A DNA stretch of 64,000 nucleotides from the NCBI GenBank assembly GCA_009760855.2, contig WPIO01000002.1, positions 15,295,001-15,359,000 on the forward strand, in the 5' to 3' direction. The notes under the pieces were generated by a model that searched no databases, was not told the origin of the DNA, and saw only the letters and a list, made by a program, of their open reading frames with translations. Source of the stretch: Cristatella mucedo (taxonomy: Eukaryota > Bryozoa > Phylactolaemata > Cristatellidae). Position numbers and translations under genes: made by a program. Positions 45,894-57,550 of the stretch are shown here, in pieces. Every line of letters begins with the position of its first letter. Positions within the stretch are counted from its first letter, which is position 1.

Positions 45894-47062
45894 AGTTCCA
45901 TTATTGAATTGTCGTCGAGCGATGGAATTGGCCTCAAGGCGGATGCATTCAGTCGACATGCAGCGGACCTCAGACCAATGAAGTTGCTAAAGACCTAGTA
46001 CGCTCCGACAGTAACTCTTATAACTCTGTTTTCACCAAGGAGCTCGTCTTACGTCATCGACCCAGACGTAACCAGCGATTTCCACCACTATATGGTGACT
46101 CATTGCTGGCTGCTTAGCCATTCTGAATAGAGTATTGCTTTGTACGCTCAATGGTCCGATGAATTATTTGCTCGTTTAGGATATGCTGATAATTTCCACT
46201 AGCTTTTTAGGCTAATGTATAAATAAAATATAGCCTATGTGGAGCTAAGTTCAATGGTAAGCCATGTGCTCCTAAAAACAATTCAATGCAACAAATACAG
46301 ACTCAAAAAGTACTTCTGAAAAATTGTTAATAGCATGAGAAAATTTTTGCGATAGCAATACTTATTCTGAACACATAACTGGCTGTATTTAAGACCATTA
46401 TATACGGTCGATTGACCTTGAGGATAACTCCAAGCTTATTATCCAGCCGTTCTCGTGATGCAAAGCTAGTAGTTTGTGCATGCTCTTGAAACTAGTCTAC
46501 CCTATAGTTCAATGGATGGTGCATCAGTTGCCTAACGTCCTACAGCTCTGGACTTGCCTGCCTTGCTTATGCTTCACTGATTATGTTGAAGTAGTCCACG
46601 ATGCCAGTGTTTCACACTTCTCGATGGCTGCCTCAGAAAGTATGCTATTTGGTGGCAGATATTGTACGAATGCGAGGCCTCCCTGGTGATAACTTGGAAG
46701 ATGTATTTCTACAAAGTAATCACGACTGCTGTTCTTGAGAGATGTATGACGGGTCTTTAAGAGATGTGCCTACCGTGAATGCTGGGGATTACCTTGAAGT
46801 ATAAATGTGCTCAATACTTCATTAGCGACAATAGGCTATGGTAAGATAACAAAACATAAAAGTTACCACTATTATAACGGCGAGATGTATGGACAATAAT
46901 GTATTGGCATTACTTGTCTGCCACGTCCGCATACGAAGCCAGCATATTGCTCTGCTGGTAACTAATAAGGCCCTTTAATGGGTGAGTCGCCAATATCTCT
47001 GGATTGCTAAGCCCGACGCCTTGTGCTGCCACAGCTCCTACTCCCACCTGAGCGTCAGTCTG
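45894..47062. repeat. Tandem duplication, unit 2
   Basis: Partner of unit 1, with moderate divergence and a few indels. It keeps the ataaataaaatatag phrase near 46,220 and the block around 46,620-46,790. Confidence 0.85.
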
Positions 47063-47227
47063 TGCTGTACGCATTTGTCTTAGCTTACTGCCAGAAGAGA
47101 TTATTTTACATGTTCCGAACACTTTTTTCACTTGATTCTTCGCTGTCTCAGGTTTTGCACTCTGCAGACGTTCCACCGGATAGGAAGAGGCCCAGAAATT
47201 TGCTGCAGCCGGAAATACCGATTTCAT
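46910..47227 (-). CDS. Candidate exon of an unidentified protein
   Basis: A 105-codon frame whose C-terminal 45 residues (TDAQVGVGAVAAQGVGLSNP, then EILATHPLKGLISYQQS, then ADVADK) are conserved at protein level in unit 1 of the tandem duplication. After ADVADK a possible GT donor (gacaa/gtaatg) is present in both units. That would suit an internal exon ending there, with the N-terminal part being intron. I do not recognise the family. Unit 1 has a stop between the two conserved halves, so at least that copy is broken. Confidence 0.3.
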   Translation of the reverse strand: MKSVFPAAANFWASSYPVERLQSAKPETAKNQVKKVFGTCKIISSGSKLRQMRTAQTDAQVGVGAVAAQGVGLSNPEILATHPLKGLISYQQSNMLASYADVADK

Positions 47228-47229
47228 GT

Positions 47230-48080
47230 AATCGGCCTCAAGCTCAAAACCTGTACCATAATTGTGGATTATCGACAGCTGACGTCTTGGGCGATAATTT
47301 TTCTAATTGCAAAGTATTTCTTAAGCAAAATAATGCTTCAGCAAACTTTTTTGTCCATTAAATCGTCTGACAACTGAGGTCATTGCACGCAAAAGTGAAT
47401 TGCAAGACTCGCAGCGGACTAAGCAGCCAAGTCGATGACGTAAGTAAGAGCATTAAGTAGCAGCCGCAGCGCAAACGCCGAGCGACGAGCGCCCGAACGG
47501 GCAGAGCACAAACGAGACGAAACCTACGAGACAGGCACGCGAGAACAGTGCGAATAAGCTCCTCGATCCGGGCACAGGCTGGAGGCGAGAACGAGAGCGA
47601 GAACAGCACTATCGCAACGAGGCCTCAATTGACACAAAGGTGCATCCAATTGGCCTCGTCGTTAGAGGAGCAGACATTCAAGAAGACTAATGATACAACT
47701 CCAGTTCGGCTCGTCGGGAAAACGCCCGGCCTTGGTAGCGAGCTTATTGGTTCAGAAAAAATGCTACGGCTCGACGTCACTGTGTAATAGGGCATCCGGC
47801 ATCGCAAAGGCGGTGTCAGGAGAACCAGCCGCCGAACGCCGGTAAATTGTGATTCGCGATTGTGCGATAGTTGATTGCCGATGCCAAACGAAAGGCCGGC
47901 GCCCTATCATAGGCAGGTAGTAAAGAATTTGAAACTCAGAGGCCTCGGCACACGTTAGATGTGGTTCTAGGTCACTGACCAATCGGTGAGCTTCATGGCT
48001 GCCGTTGAACGTCTCTAACTGTCGGCGGCTGTCAAATAGACGTTATCGATATGAATTCGATACGTTAATTTTTGAGCACT
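47230..48080. other. Unassigned, partly CpG-rich interval
   Basis: 47,400-47,620 is CpG-rich with repeated cgag/cgaa motifs and resembles a promoter-type island. I see no ORF of convincing quality. Confidence 0.4.
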
Positions 48081-48084
48081 CATC

Positions 48085-48870
48085 GCTGCTACCAGTTGCT
48101 GCTACTGCCGGCACAGCTGCGTGCATTGATGCAGCTTCTGAAAGTAACTAGCCTTGCTACAAGTTTCAGGCATCGCGTGTATTCGTCGCTCGTCGCTTGA
48201 GACGAGCACCATGACGAGTGCCGTGTTTTCGGCGTAGTTGTGACCGGAATAGGAAAACGAACCCTGCTCTTGCAACAGCATATTCTCTCGCCACTTAGGC
48301 ACATCACTATTCGCTATTATTCATCATTTGTAGACGATTCTTGTGCACTATGTGTGTATTGTTACTGTAATTTAGTCAGACACTGGCCGATGGTCCTTAT
48401 CTGTAGTTAATTAATTGTAACCGCTACGAACCAGCTAGGCGACAGTCAATGGCCGAGGTCAAAGGAAAGCCGAAACCTGGGCAATAAAATGTTGTAGTGC
48501 TGCCGGAGGTGGCCTCAACTGAACAGATGAGTTGTGTTTGAAGCTGTTGAGCCGAATGGCCATTATTTGCTCGTTGTGCTGGTGCTAAAACCTAAAAGAA
48601 TGTAACCTTCTGTCATCATTGGATCGACTTCTCCCTACAAATATGGAGTTGTTATGATCAATTATGAGCGCTCTTCCCTGCTGCCGTGTTCCACTGCAGT
48701 CGATGCAGGTGCGTGTATTGATGCAGCACCCAAAAGTCGCAGGCAGCGATATTAGCATCAGGCCTAGCAGGTGTTTTCCTCGAGCTAAGGCTACGGCAAG
48801 CACCATTACTAAAGCTGTATTTATGACCTTGTTTTGTTGTAAAAGTGAAGGCCACACACTTCATTCGTAA
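48085..48870 (-). repeat. Diverged direct duplication of about 570 bp spacing
   Basis: 48,115-48,290 and 48,700-48,850 share gcgtg(c/t)attgatgcagc and an antisense frame containing NTALVMVL in both (48,102-48,302 and 48,585-48,857). The protein is not recognised. Probably an old duplicated exon or repeat. Confidence 0.45.
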
Positions 48871-50340
48871 CACTAATTTTATATCCACACCCACAATATC
48901 CCAAGCAATGCAAAATAGCATATGTTCAGGGTATATTGCCGTCGGTTCTGCGTTACATGCTGCCACCGTTTTATTTGCGACTATAGCATGTCGGACGCAC
49001 AGGCAGTGCTGATTTTACAAAAGCACCAACCGTACAAATGACGCCTGTGGATCAAGACTAATATGCGTGGGTGTTGGAAAATAATCCTTCGCAATTTTCT
49101 GCACCTCTAGATTCCCCATCTGATAATTGCAATATATACAATAATGACTACAGCATTCTTCCCTGAAGTGTGATGACTGAGCTGATGCAGCGTGATGATG
49201 TACCGACTAGCACCACGAGGCAAGAAAGAGGCATATTAACCATTGGGCAAGAAAGCGTCATGACTCATCTCAAACCCGACTATTAGAACAGCTGTAGCCA
49301 CCTAATCCGCACCAAGATGAACCGCCCTAATACTGTCAGTTTTTCCTGGTTGATTCGCACTGGTTAAGCTATTCATTTCACTCGGAAAGGAAGCAGCTGT
49401 TGCATATAAGGCATACATCATTCATTTACAATGACGGTTTTGGGCATAATGTAATGTTACAATAGCTTTTCACCGACTTTCTAAGTGCTTGTTGTTTTCT
49501 TGTTTAAATACCTAACGAATATGGACTATCAGACTTTCATAAGAACCTGAATTTCTAACTATCAGCAATGCCAATATGATGAACTATAGAGCTACATTTT
49601 GACTGAGCCGCTTATAAAACAACTGTGATAAATCTATGCATATGCACAGCACGATGCGTGAATATTTACGAATGAGATTGTAGCGTGCCTTATGACGTGG
49701 CCATTTTAAAAGGCACGATCCAGACCGTAGTCACTCTCACTTTGAGAACATTCTTGGCCGGTTACTCTTATAGCTGACCCTGAGCTGCTAGGCCGGTTTG
49801 CCAGTCGGCTGGAGGTCACTAATTGTACCCGCCAAAATGTACATGCCACTGGTGCGCTCGTCCTAATATGGTATTGTCTTTTGGGCAGCAATCAGAATAT
49901 TGAATGCTGCAACGCTATCGTTAGAGAATAGCTAGCTATTGTCTGTGCACATTGCAGGCATTGTGCCGCTACCTGAACGGGTGAGAATCGTCCGGTCAAG
50001 AAACCGTTGTTTTGACAGGCTAACAACTAGTTTAAACTCTATATAGAAGTATCACGGCTAGAGCTTCGAAAAGAAGTACGAGAACGATTGAGACAAATGC
50101 AATTTTTAGACGTACTGAAATAAAAAAGAAACCTGCTGCTACTGAAGAGCTCAACGTGAGTCACTTGGCAATCTCCAAAATAACGAAAGCAGAAAAAGAG
50201 ACTCGCCATAAAGCACTCACCAAGGGGAATTTGAACAGAAAATAAGCATGCAATTCCATGAAGACGAAGTTGCTGATGCGTCCATTTTACTAAATGCGGC
50301 AGCAAATTGCCATGAATAATGGCCATTAATGACGGAATCC
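48870..50340. other. Unassigned interval
   Basis: No recognisable gene or transposon. Short minus ORFs at 49,706-49,891 and 50,039-50,326 have no features that I can interpret. Confidence 0.4.
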
Positions 50341-50369
50341 ACGTGGTCTTAGCTCAGGGACAAGGCCGT

Positions 50370-50475
50370 CGTTCTTCACCGCCGAAGTCGTTGGTACGAG
50401 ACCTGGAGGGAGCTATACAGCTCGCTTCAAGCAGTGGTGACATAGCTATTAAGGCTGTTCTGCCACCATAAAACG
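50370..50475 (+). mobile_element. Possible degenerate SINE-2 remnant
   Basis: The order gttggtacgagacctgg, then gcagtggtgacatagc, then attaaggctgttctgccacc loosely follows the SINE-2 body. Weak. Confidence 0.3.
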
Positions 50476-50671
50476 GTAATTCTGAATCAACCTTTCTTAT
50501 TATGGAGAAGGCACAGCCGCTAGCAGTGACACTTAGCTGTACGTCATTTGTTACTCCGTCAAATACCCTGCTCATACGTCTTAAGATTTGGCATAACCTT
50601 TCCTCCATGAAGATTAACTGTTAAAGAGCTGCTGCAGATCATACCTGAGCCAAAATTTAGACTTCTAGCAT

Positions 50672-50790
50672 CTTGCCCGGTTTGGTCCAGTGGTTAAGGT
50701 TCTCGCCCCCTCCCCGACCAAGGTCTAGCTGAGGTCGTCGGCTCGAGCCCAGAGGCATGTGTGAAGCGCTTTCCTCCTAAATTGGCCAGT
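50672..50790 (+). mobile_element. SINE-1 copy lacking its tail
   Basis: Good head (tggtccagtggttaagg) and B-box (ggctcgagccc), with a small cccctcccc insertion. The tail hairpin breaks off after gtgaagcgct. Confidence 0.8.
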
Positions 50791-51618
50791 ATTTTCGACC
50801 GATTTCCCACAGCTTCGGGTCAATAGGTCATCTTAGGTCACAGCGTTTTGGGGGACGAGCCAAGTCGGCACACTCTTATAAATAAGAATCTATGTCTAAT
50901 CTTTGGCTCCTTGTTGGTCCAGCAGACCAGCCAAACCTAGGAGTGTGTTAGGAATAATCACACTAAAAACGAATGGGTGATTAACGCATGCTTGAGTTTA
51001 TCAAGGCGTTCAGGATGTCCCTGTTTATGGCGTTTCCGCAGCCTTGGTTTTAAAGGCGATAATAAGACGTAGAGCTATAATACCTGCTTATAGCTTCTTG
51101 AGATGAGTGGCAAGTTAACTAGGAAGCTGATGAACACGCTTTTGAATTGGTAGCCGGCTTTCAGATCGGAATAGCTCTCCTTACGGAGTTGAGTGCTGAA
51201 ATAAGGGCTGCGAATGGAAATAACGTTGTTGCTCGGTCGATATGGGTGTCAGGCATATCCCTCTATGTGATGGTGTACTTGAAGTCACGTTGTAATGTAT
51301 CCTTTTCACAATAGGTGCATACTTGGCGTTCATAAATGACATACATACTGTGTGCAAGCCTTTAGAGAACCAGCAAACGTATGTTCCCACTGTTTAAGGA
51401 AACCAATTCCATTCGTAGTGGGGCAGGTAATGTGTCCAGTTGGTACTGCAATGGTGCTCTTTCTTTTCTAAAACAATGTTGTGTTCCTCGATCATCTGTA
51501 AGTAATGTTGTAAGTAAAAGCTTGTTGTGTACGTAGCCTACAATCGAGATCTTGTACCTCGCATTTGCAGCAAGGAAAGTGTCATATCGTATATTATGCC
51601 TGTGTGTCTATAGTGCAG

Positions 51619-51760
51619 ACCAAATGAAAGTATATTTTGTCGCAGAAGATTTATTTCAGGATCATGATTCGCCGATGTCTGCATCACTAGATAAGTACGA
51701 GCAAATATTAGCTACAATGTTATTTAATGATGAAATCACATCCCCAGGACACCTACCACT
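51619..51760 (+). CDS. Candidate internal exon, unknown protein
   Basis: An open stretch bounded by a plausible acceptor (tagtgcag) and a strong donor (GTGAGT at 51,761). It encodes MKVYFVAEDLFQDHDS, then SLDKYEQILATMLFND, an acidic, non-repetitive peptide with ordinary amino-acid composition. The frame stays open through the putative acceptor upstream (ORF 51,552-51,764). No family recognised and no second exon identified. Confidence 0.3.
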
Positions 51761-51769
51761 GTGAGTAAG

Positions 51770-54160
51770 ACGAACAGAGCTCAGGTCACTCTGAGCAAAC
51801 TCGCGTTAAACGTGCATCTAAAAGGCCAAATTCGGGAATAAGTCTCAAGAACTTGTCAGCCATTCAAGAGTCATCCAGAGTCATGGCTCTCTGCCATGGG
51901 CAGCTGCTTGTACTCGGCATTCCACGGATAAGACACCAGCTGCAACAGTGGATGGCGATGCAGCTGATAGTTGTGCTCCAAATGAGTGTAAATAATTTAG
52001 GAGACATGCAGCCAGTTAGATGACGATTGTCACCGACTAGACGTTTTTTCGTGAAGCTTGGATCTTATAAAAATTGTGCCTGATACTTCTACCTGATGCT
52101 TCAGTGACTGCTCCCAACGTCACAACGCCAAAGTCAGGTAGTCCGACCAAGCTTTCTGGAGACGAGTAAACAACTATTGCATTGTTGATTTCCTGCGTCG
52201 TGTTCCTGTATATCAGCTGCCATTAATCCCGTGTATGACTTTTTTCCAATGTTATGCTGTAACAGTATTAAAGTAGTCGCCTCAGAGATACCATTGCCAT
52301 TCAGCAAACAGTTGAGAAGGATAGACAAGTTAAAACAATAGTGTTCACCAGCGGCTGGTTCAGCAGCAATGTGTGTCTGCAGCTCTTACATTCTGCTAAT
52401 TGAGACGTCAAGCCCATATTCAAAAACTTGCCTAGCTTGCATCAAGGTACTGTTATCAACCTTTTCGTGATTGAACCTCCTATCGTTGTGTGGCTTCATT
52501 AGGGATTCCTCGGCGGAAATGCTTGATCAGAAACTATTCCAATTGGCATAAGGGTACTCATTCCTGACAGAGGTGTAGCAGAAGGTATCTCGTATCTCTA
52601 TTAAGTTGAGCCCAAACATCAAAACGAGGATGATGACAGCGATATAGACGTGCGTTTAGAGACACAGTTATGTACTTATTGATTGCTTTACGTCGTTAAA
52701 ATGACAATGCAGAAATTCCGGTAGGTGCTGAGCAATAGTTTTCACTATAGTTATATTTAAATATTCTATAGTGAAAAATACATATCAGCCGGCCATTGCC
52801 TACTTTTATACGAAGAGTCGACTGCAAACGCGTATATAAACTAAAATGTATTGAAGCTACATAGGGAGAACTTGTGTTTCTGCTTTCTTCTGCCTACAGC
52901 AAAAAAGATTAATAAAGATGCATGGCCAGCCACATCCAAGAATGGTTGTCGCTCCACCCACAGCTAGCTAATAAGCTTAAGCCAAAGGTGGGTGACATTC
53001 AGAAGTATCACAGCCCTGATCTGGTTGCAAGCATTTAGCTTTCAAACATTCAATATCAATATTTAGGAAAAGCAAAGTGAGAAATGACTCTGTGCATGAT
53101 ATGCTACTGATATCCCAACTGCTCTTAGATGGCCAACTAGGTGGTGGCCTGCCATGATGCTTAAGACTTTACACCTGCAAACTGACGTGCACATAACAGA
53201 AATTTAGAAATATAAAGCTTAGGAAAACCGAGCAGTCCACTCAATGAAGATATCGTGATGTGTAAAAGCCATCCGCTTTGCTATGCTACTAAGCATTGTC
53301 TGCATAATAATCATTGTATTTAGTAGCTGACGGTGCTAGTACAGAGACCAAGTGCACAACGAGCTAGGGAAAAATAAATGTATATTCGCACGCAGCTATA
53401 ATTTGGCAGCCCAGAGGCACGACCAGGCGTTTCTCGTCTCCCACATATGCCAAGACCGGGATGCCAAAACAGGATGCAAATAATCAATTCAGTATCTCTC
53501 TATTCAAAGAATGTACCGGTTAAGACTCTGGTAGACTCACTAGTAGGATAACATCACTCATAACGGAGAAATATTGATTCATTATTGGCACACATAATCT
53601 AAATCTGAGATTAAGGAGGACTTGGTACGTGGGGAGAGGCCATACACTACTACCGACATTAAAGCTTGTCATCGAATGAACTCTAAGTAAGAGATTCGTA
53701 AGATTGCTTGGAAAGGACTGCAGTTCTGGTGCTATAGCACCTCTGGTTAAACAACAAAGCTTTAAATGTATTCCCAAATGGTTTACATTCCCACGTTACC
53801 ACACAGCAAACACAGCATGCCAGCCGTTATCAAGAGACAGCGTATAGGACTGCTTGCCCTAGCAAACAAAGTGATGTCGCCAGGGTATGTGGGCGAAGGG
53901 TAGCCCGGTGTCCGAAGCGTCGTGTTATCGTAAGCTGTACGACAGTAACTTACAAAAAACTTACCGGCTCGCAAGCCATGGTCGGGAGTTGATTCTAAAG
54001 TGAATACTTGTGACATTAGCGTACTCTTTCCTTCAAAGAACGTACGTTTTTGAATGATTGAATGATAGTCCATGCAAACATGGACTATAATTCAATCCCT
54101 TCTAAAAGGTGTTAGCGTTGTGTCCAAGCGAGGTCGATTGTATACTATCAGGAGATAGAC
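51770..54160. other. Unassigned interval
   Basis: 2.4 kb with no recognisable gene, transposon or tandem repeat. Short frames at 52,134-52,328 (-), 53,520-53,777 (-) and 53,783-54,073 (-) are not supported by anything else. A short hairpin (arms atagtccatg at 54,065 and catggactat at 54,079) lies at its right end. Confidence 0.4.
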
Positions 54161-54166
54161 CAGCAG

Positions 54167-54415
54167 GTGTCTAGTCTCACTGCCAACTGTGACGTCTGTA
54201 TAAAAAAGCTACGGAATCGTTCACCATTGTTCGCAGGAAGTAATTTTAGCATTGTTCGCAGAGCTGGACGCGAATTTTTCGACCATAATGTAGCTCAATA
54301 TAATGTTTCTCATTCTGTAACTCAACACAGGCACAACGACTATTTGGGTTTTATGTTAGATGAGTCTTGCATGGCTCTCTCACAGCTTAAGCCACTTTCG
54401 GTACGCATTTGGTAG
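54167..54415 (+). other. ORF with a CxxC start, possibly an LTR-element fragment
   Basis: An 82-codon frame beginning SSLTANCDVCIKKLRNRSP. The V-x(6-8)-C-x-x-C-x-K pattern weakly recalls the zinc-binding domain that precedes retroviral-type integrases. The remainder (HNVAQYNVSHSVTQHRHND) does not extend the match. Speculative. Confidence 0.2.
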
Positions 54416-54614
54416 CCGACAAAATTGATCTCAGGCAACAAAGAGTAAGTAAGAAGCATGAGTCAGGAGGGAAGCAAAGATTGTCAGTAGCAATAAAGGT
54501 GCAGGTCGGAGTGGTGTGAAACTGTATGCCAATTGCCAGTCATACGAGAGTGGATGTCGATGCCTAAGAATTGTCCAATTGAGTTCCACAGTCTAAGATG
54601 AACAAAGCTAAAGA

Positions 54615-55432
54615 CTGACTGACCACATCGGCTCCACAGCCAAATCAGCCTATTTTCAGCTACATAACATGGCTAAAATTCTGGCTTGTTTAGATAAGGA
54701 TACCACGTCCAAGTTAGTCTATGCATTCGTGACATTCCGTCTCGACTTCTGCACTCCACTGCTTACTGGCCTACCGGTATGTGTGATCACGCGATTGCAG
54801 CTGGTGCAAAGCTCCCCAGCTAGGCTTTACTGTCGCGAGCGTCTCAGTTGCCACATCACACCACTTCTCACCGACCTGCACTGGCTACCAGTCAAGCAAC
54901 GGATTGATTTTAAGGTTTTATCGCTCACATGTAGGTCACTTCATTCTTTGGCTCTAGCCTATCTCTCAGGTCGACTCCCCCACCAGGCCATGCATCGTAC
55001 CATTTCCTTTTTGGAATCCAACAGTCTACCAATACCTCCTACACACCTCAAATCCTCTGGAGACCCTGCATTTAGTTAGTATGCTCCCAAAGCCTGGAAC
55101 TCCCTCCCGACTTGCGTCAGAACATCCCCTGACTCGACCACATTTAAAAAACAGTAAAATCACACACATATTTAGGACAGCATTTAGTGGGTATATATGA
55201 TTCGTCCATCGTGTGCTTATGCGTGCTGCCACTGTGCATGCTGCCACTAACCACATTTGCATGCTGACCCTGTGCAAGTCACCCCTAACCATGTTATTCA
55301 TGTTGTTAATCAAGCATGATATTACTCGCAATTTAATGGCATTTCCATTCTGCAGCAAATGTAAAGTGCCTAGAAAGAGTTCTCTGAGGGTGATTTATCA
55401 ACTGCATTATTATTATTATTATTAAAGCTTCT
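54615..55432 (+). mobile_element. LINE-A 3' half, fairly recent
   Basis: Sense copy starting at the region encoding DHIGSTAKSAYFQLHNMAK. The 136-codon ORF at 54,669-55,079 covers the thumb and C-terminal domain (LLTDLHWLPVKQRIDFKVLS). UTR, shortened hairpin and (ATT)n tail end at about 55,430. The downstream flank is shared with the copy ending at 57,550, so this tail was duplicated with its surroundings. Confidence 0.9.
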
Positions 55433-56044
55433 TTTGTCAACGGCCTTTATAAAGAGGAGAGGAACAGTTAACTTTTGTGATGGACAGCAGGTTATTGTTA
55501 AACTTCCTCGGTGTTTGGTTGACGTCGTGCGGGGCACCGAACAACGTCCGACGACACACACCACCAGTTTATTTCAATATGCACCGAGCAGGAGACAGCA
55601 GGACTCTCTTCACCACTCTCGCTAAGCCGAGTCCCCTCTCCCGTGACTGCCCCGTCACATCGTTCACTAGCAACACAGCCCGACTGGCTTCGGGTCACAG
55701 CCATCACTAAAACAGAGCATCCGACTCAGATACCACGTCGAGCGTCGAAGTCCACTCGCACGACGATCTCAGGCAGTGCCGTCATTCAAACAAAAAGGCA
55801 GTTCACTGCTTTACCAATTGACCGCAGGGATACAGTTACCGCTCTGGTTTACGGAGTCAGCATTGAGATACATGGAATCCCCAGTTTGCCACCCAGCGAA
55901 CGCGAGACTGGCACCAGCCGCCCAGGATCTAGCAATTGTCGAAAGTAGTTCTTACTACACTGAGGCAGCCGACAAGCTTAAAGGTAATCCGTGGTAGCTA
56001 TAGCACAATTTTCTTACTGCTGACTACCAGGTAGAATTAGAGCT
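55433..56044. repeat. Segmental duplication, copy 1 (partner 57,550-58,694)
   Basis: The first 45 bp match 57,550-57,595, and 55,479-56,044 matches 58,129-58,694 closely. About 530 bp present in the partner between these parts is absent here. Two overlapping frames are conserved in both copies: one with ISGSAVIQTKRQFTALPIDR, one with SYY(T/A)E(A/S)ADKLKGNPW. High nucleotide identity explains this, so it is not evidence of selection by itself. Confidence 0.85.
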
Positions 56045-56229
56045 TCGACGTGTGTTATTATTCTTATATGGATATGAATACGGCTAAGGCATCCTAAAAT
56101 CTTATTGTTTACCTTAATGTTTCGGAAATTTTGTACCCACTGATATCTAGACGGTTGTTCTTGAAGGCTGAGTTTCACTGAGTTTCAATTAAGTGCAGCA
56201 TCCTACCCAGTCACGCCTTTCACGGATCG

Positions 56230-56610
56230 AGCTTTGTGGACTGTTAACAACGTGCCTGCGAGGTTAGATGGTGCTTGCTTTTGTATTCTCGTCGTTCGAA
56301 TGCATTCCTAGTTGCGGTTTCTTTTGCTAATGAAAATGAATTGGCTATTATCCATAGAAGGCTGAAAGTGCGGCGTACAGATATTAAGTCAGCCTACTTA
56401 AGCAGCGAACTGTGGCACAGGTTCGGGCCACTAAGGGTATAGTTGCCAAGCCAGATCATCATTCCTATGTTTTTTCACCCTACCTGCATATTAATTAAAG
56501 AGCTTGTTATCGGTTACAAAACTCTACAGCCGACCTGAGCTGGCTCCTCGTCAAGCAACGTACCAAGCTAAAGGCCTTGTCACTCACTAACGTGTAAGTT
56601 CCTCTTTTTC
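56230..56610 (+). mobile_element. Old LINE-like relic (relative of 7.7-8.6 kb)
   Basis: Parallels 7,730-8,390: ttcttttgctaa, then caatgaattggc/aatgaattggct, later a segment resembling the LINE-A HWLPVKQ coding region. Closed frames. Confidence 0.4.
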
Positions 56611-56739
56611 TTTGCTCACAATTATAAAATATTATTAAAAAAGCACTAGTGCGAATATTGAGGCGAGGCCCAATTCTTGGATGAAGAGGGAATAGGGAGT
56701 ATCCTCCGCTACCCGAACAATTGACTAGCTAAACTGTCT

Positions 56740-56802
56740 TAGGAAAGCAAAGGCTCTTCCGTCGCTAAACAAAAAGAGGCTGTTAAATCAGCTAGCATTT
56801 TT
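56740..56802 (+). mobile_element. SINE-2 3' end fragment
   Basis: Contains aaggctcttccgtcgctaaa, then gaggctgttaaatcagctag and a T run, the last third of SINE-2. Confidence 0.7.
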
Positions 56803-56809
56803 TTTAGGG

Positions 56810-57172
56810 AAAAGGAGGGGGCGCGGGTCTCATCTCTTTTGTATCCTTACGCCGAGGCTGCGAGAAGCTTCAGGAGCAGCTGCTGCTTCCCATCCAGGTT
56901 TTTCCACGATTCTCTCTCCGCCGTCCGTGCAGCTTGATTGACGCCAGCGCAAGCCCGCATCTTATCAGGCCACCTACGGGCACTTCAGGAACTACACAAC
57001 TGCAGGAACTACACAGGCAAACTACAGTGAGGAAAATCGCTGTGTTTATGAAATTGCTAAGCAAATTTGAAGCGGAAGAAGAAGCCGGCGGGCGGCAGCA
57101 AAATGGCGGCGGCGGCGGCAGCTGGGCGTGCGCAGGAGCACGACGAGCGACCGGAGCGTGAGCGATGCCACG
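56810..57172. other. GC-rich segment truncating LINE-A
   Basis: CpG-rich. An ATG in GCG/GCA-rich context at about 57,101 opens a frame that runs into LINE-A sequence at 57,175, giving the chance 84-codon ORF 57,067-57,321. It may be part of an unrelated gene's 5' end or a low-complexity expansion. Confidence 0.4.
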
Positions 57173-57550
57173 CTACCTTTGGAGACCGTGCATTTATTTT
57201 GCATGCTCCCAAAGCCTGGAACTCCCTCCCGATTTGCGTCAGAACATCCCCTAACTCGACCACATTTAAAAAACACTTAAAAACACACATATTTAGGACA
57301 GCATTCAGTGGGTCCCTGTGATTCGTCCTTCATGCGCTCATGCGTGCTGACACTGTGCATGCTGCCACTAACCACTTTTGCATGCTGACCCTGTGCAAGT
57401 CACCCGTGACCATGTTATTCATGCTGTTAATCAAGCATGATATTACTCACCATTCAATTGTATTTCCCTTTTGCAGTAAATGTAAAGCGCCTAGAAAGAG
57501 ATTGAGTTTTCTCAGGGCGCTTTATCAAGTGCATTATTATTTTTATTATT
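57173..57550 (+). mobile_element. LINE-A 3' end, strongly 5'-truncated
   Basis: Sense copy with the last about 45 coding residues (PKAWNSLPICVRTSPN), the complete 3' UTR, a hairpin (gcgcctagaaagagattgag, ending gggcgcttt) and an (ATT)n tail. Its right flank is shared with the LINE-A at 54.6-55.4 kb. Confidence 0.92.

Noticed and set aside
57067-57321. 84-codon ORF starting with MKRKKKPAGGSK
   Set aside because: Chance fusion of GC-rich flank with the LINE-A C-terminal coding end.
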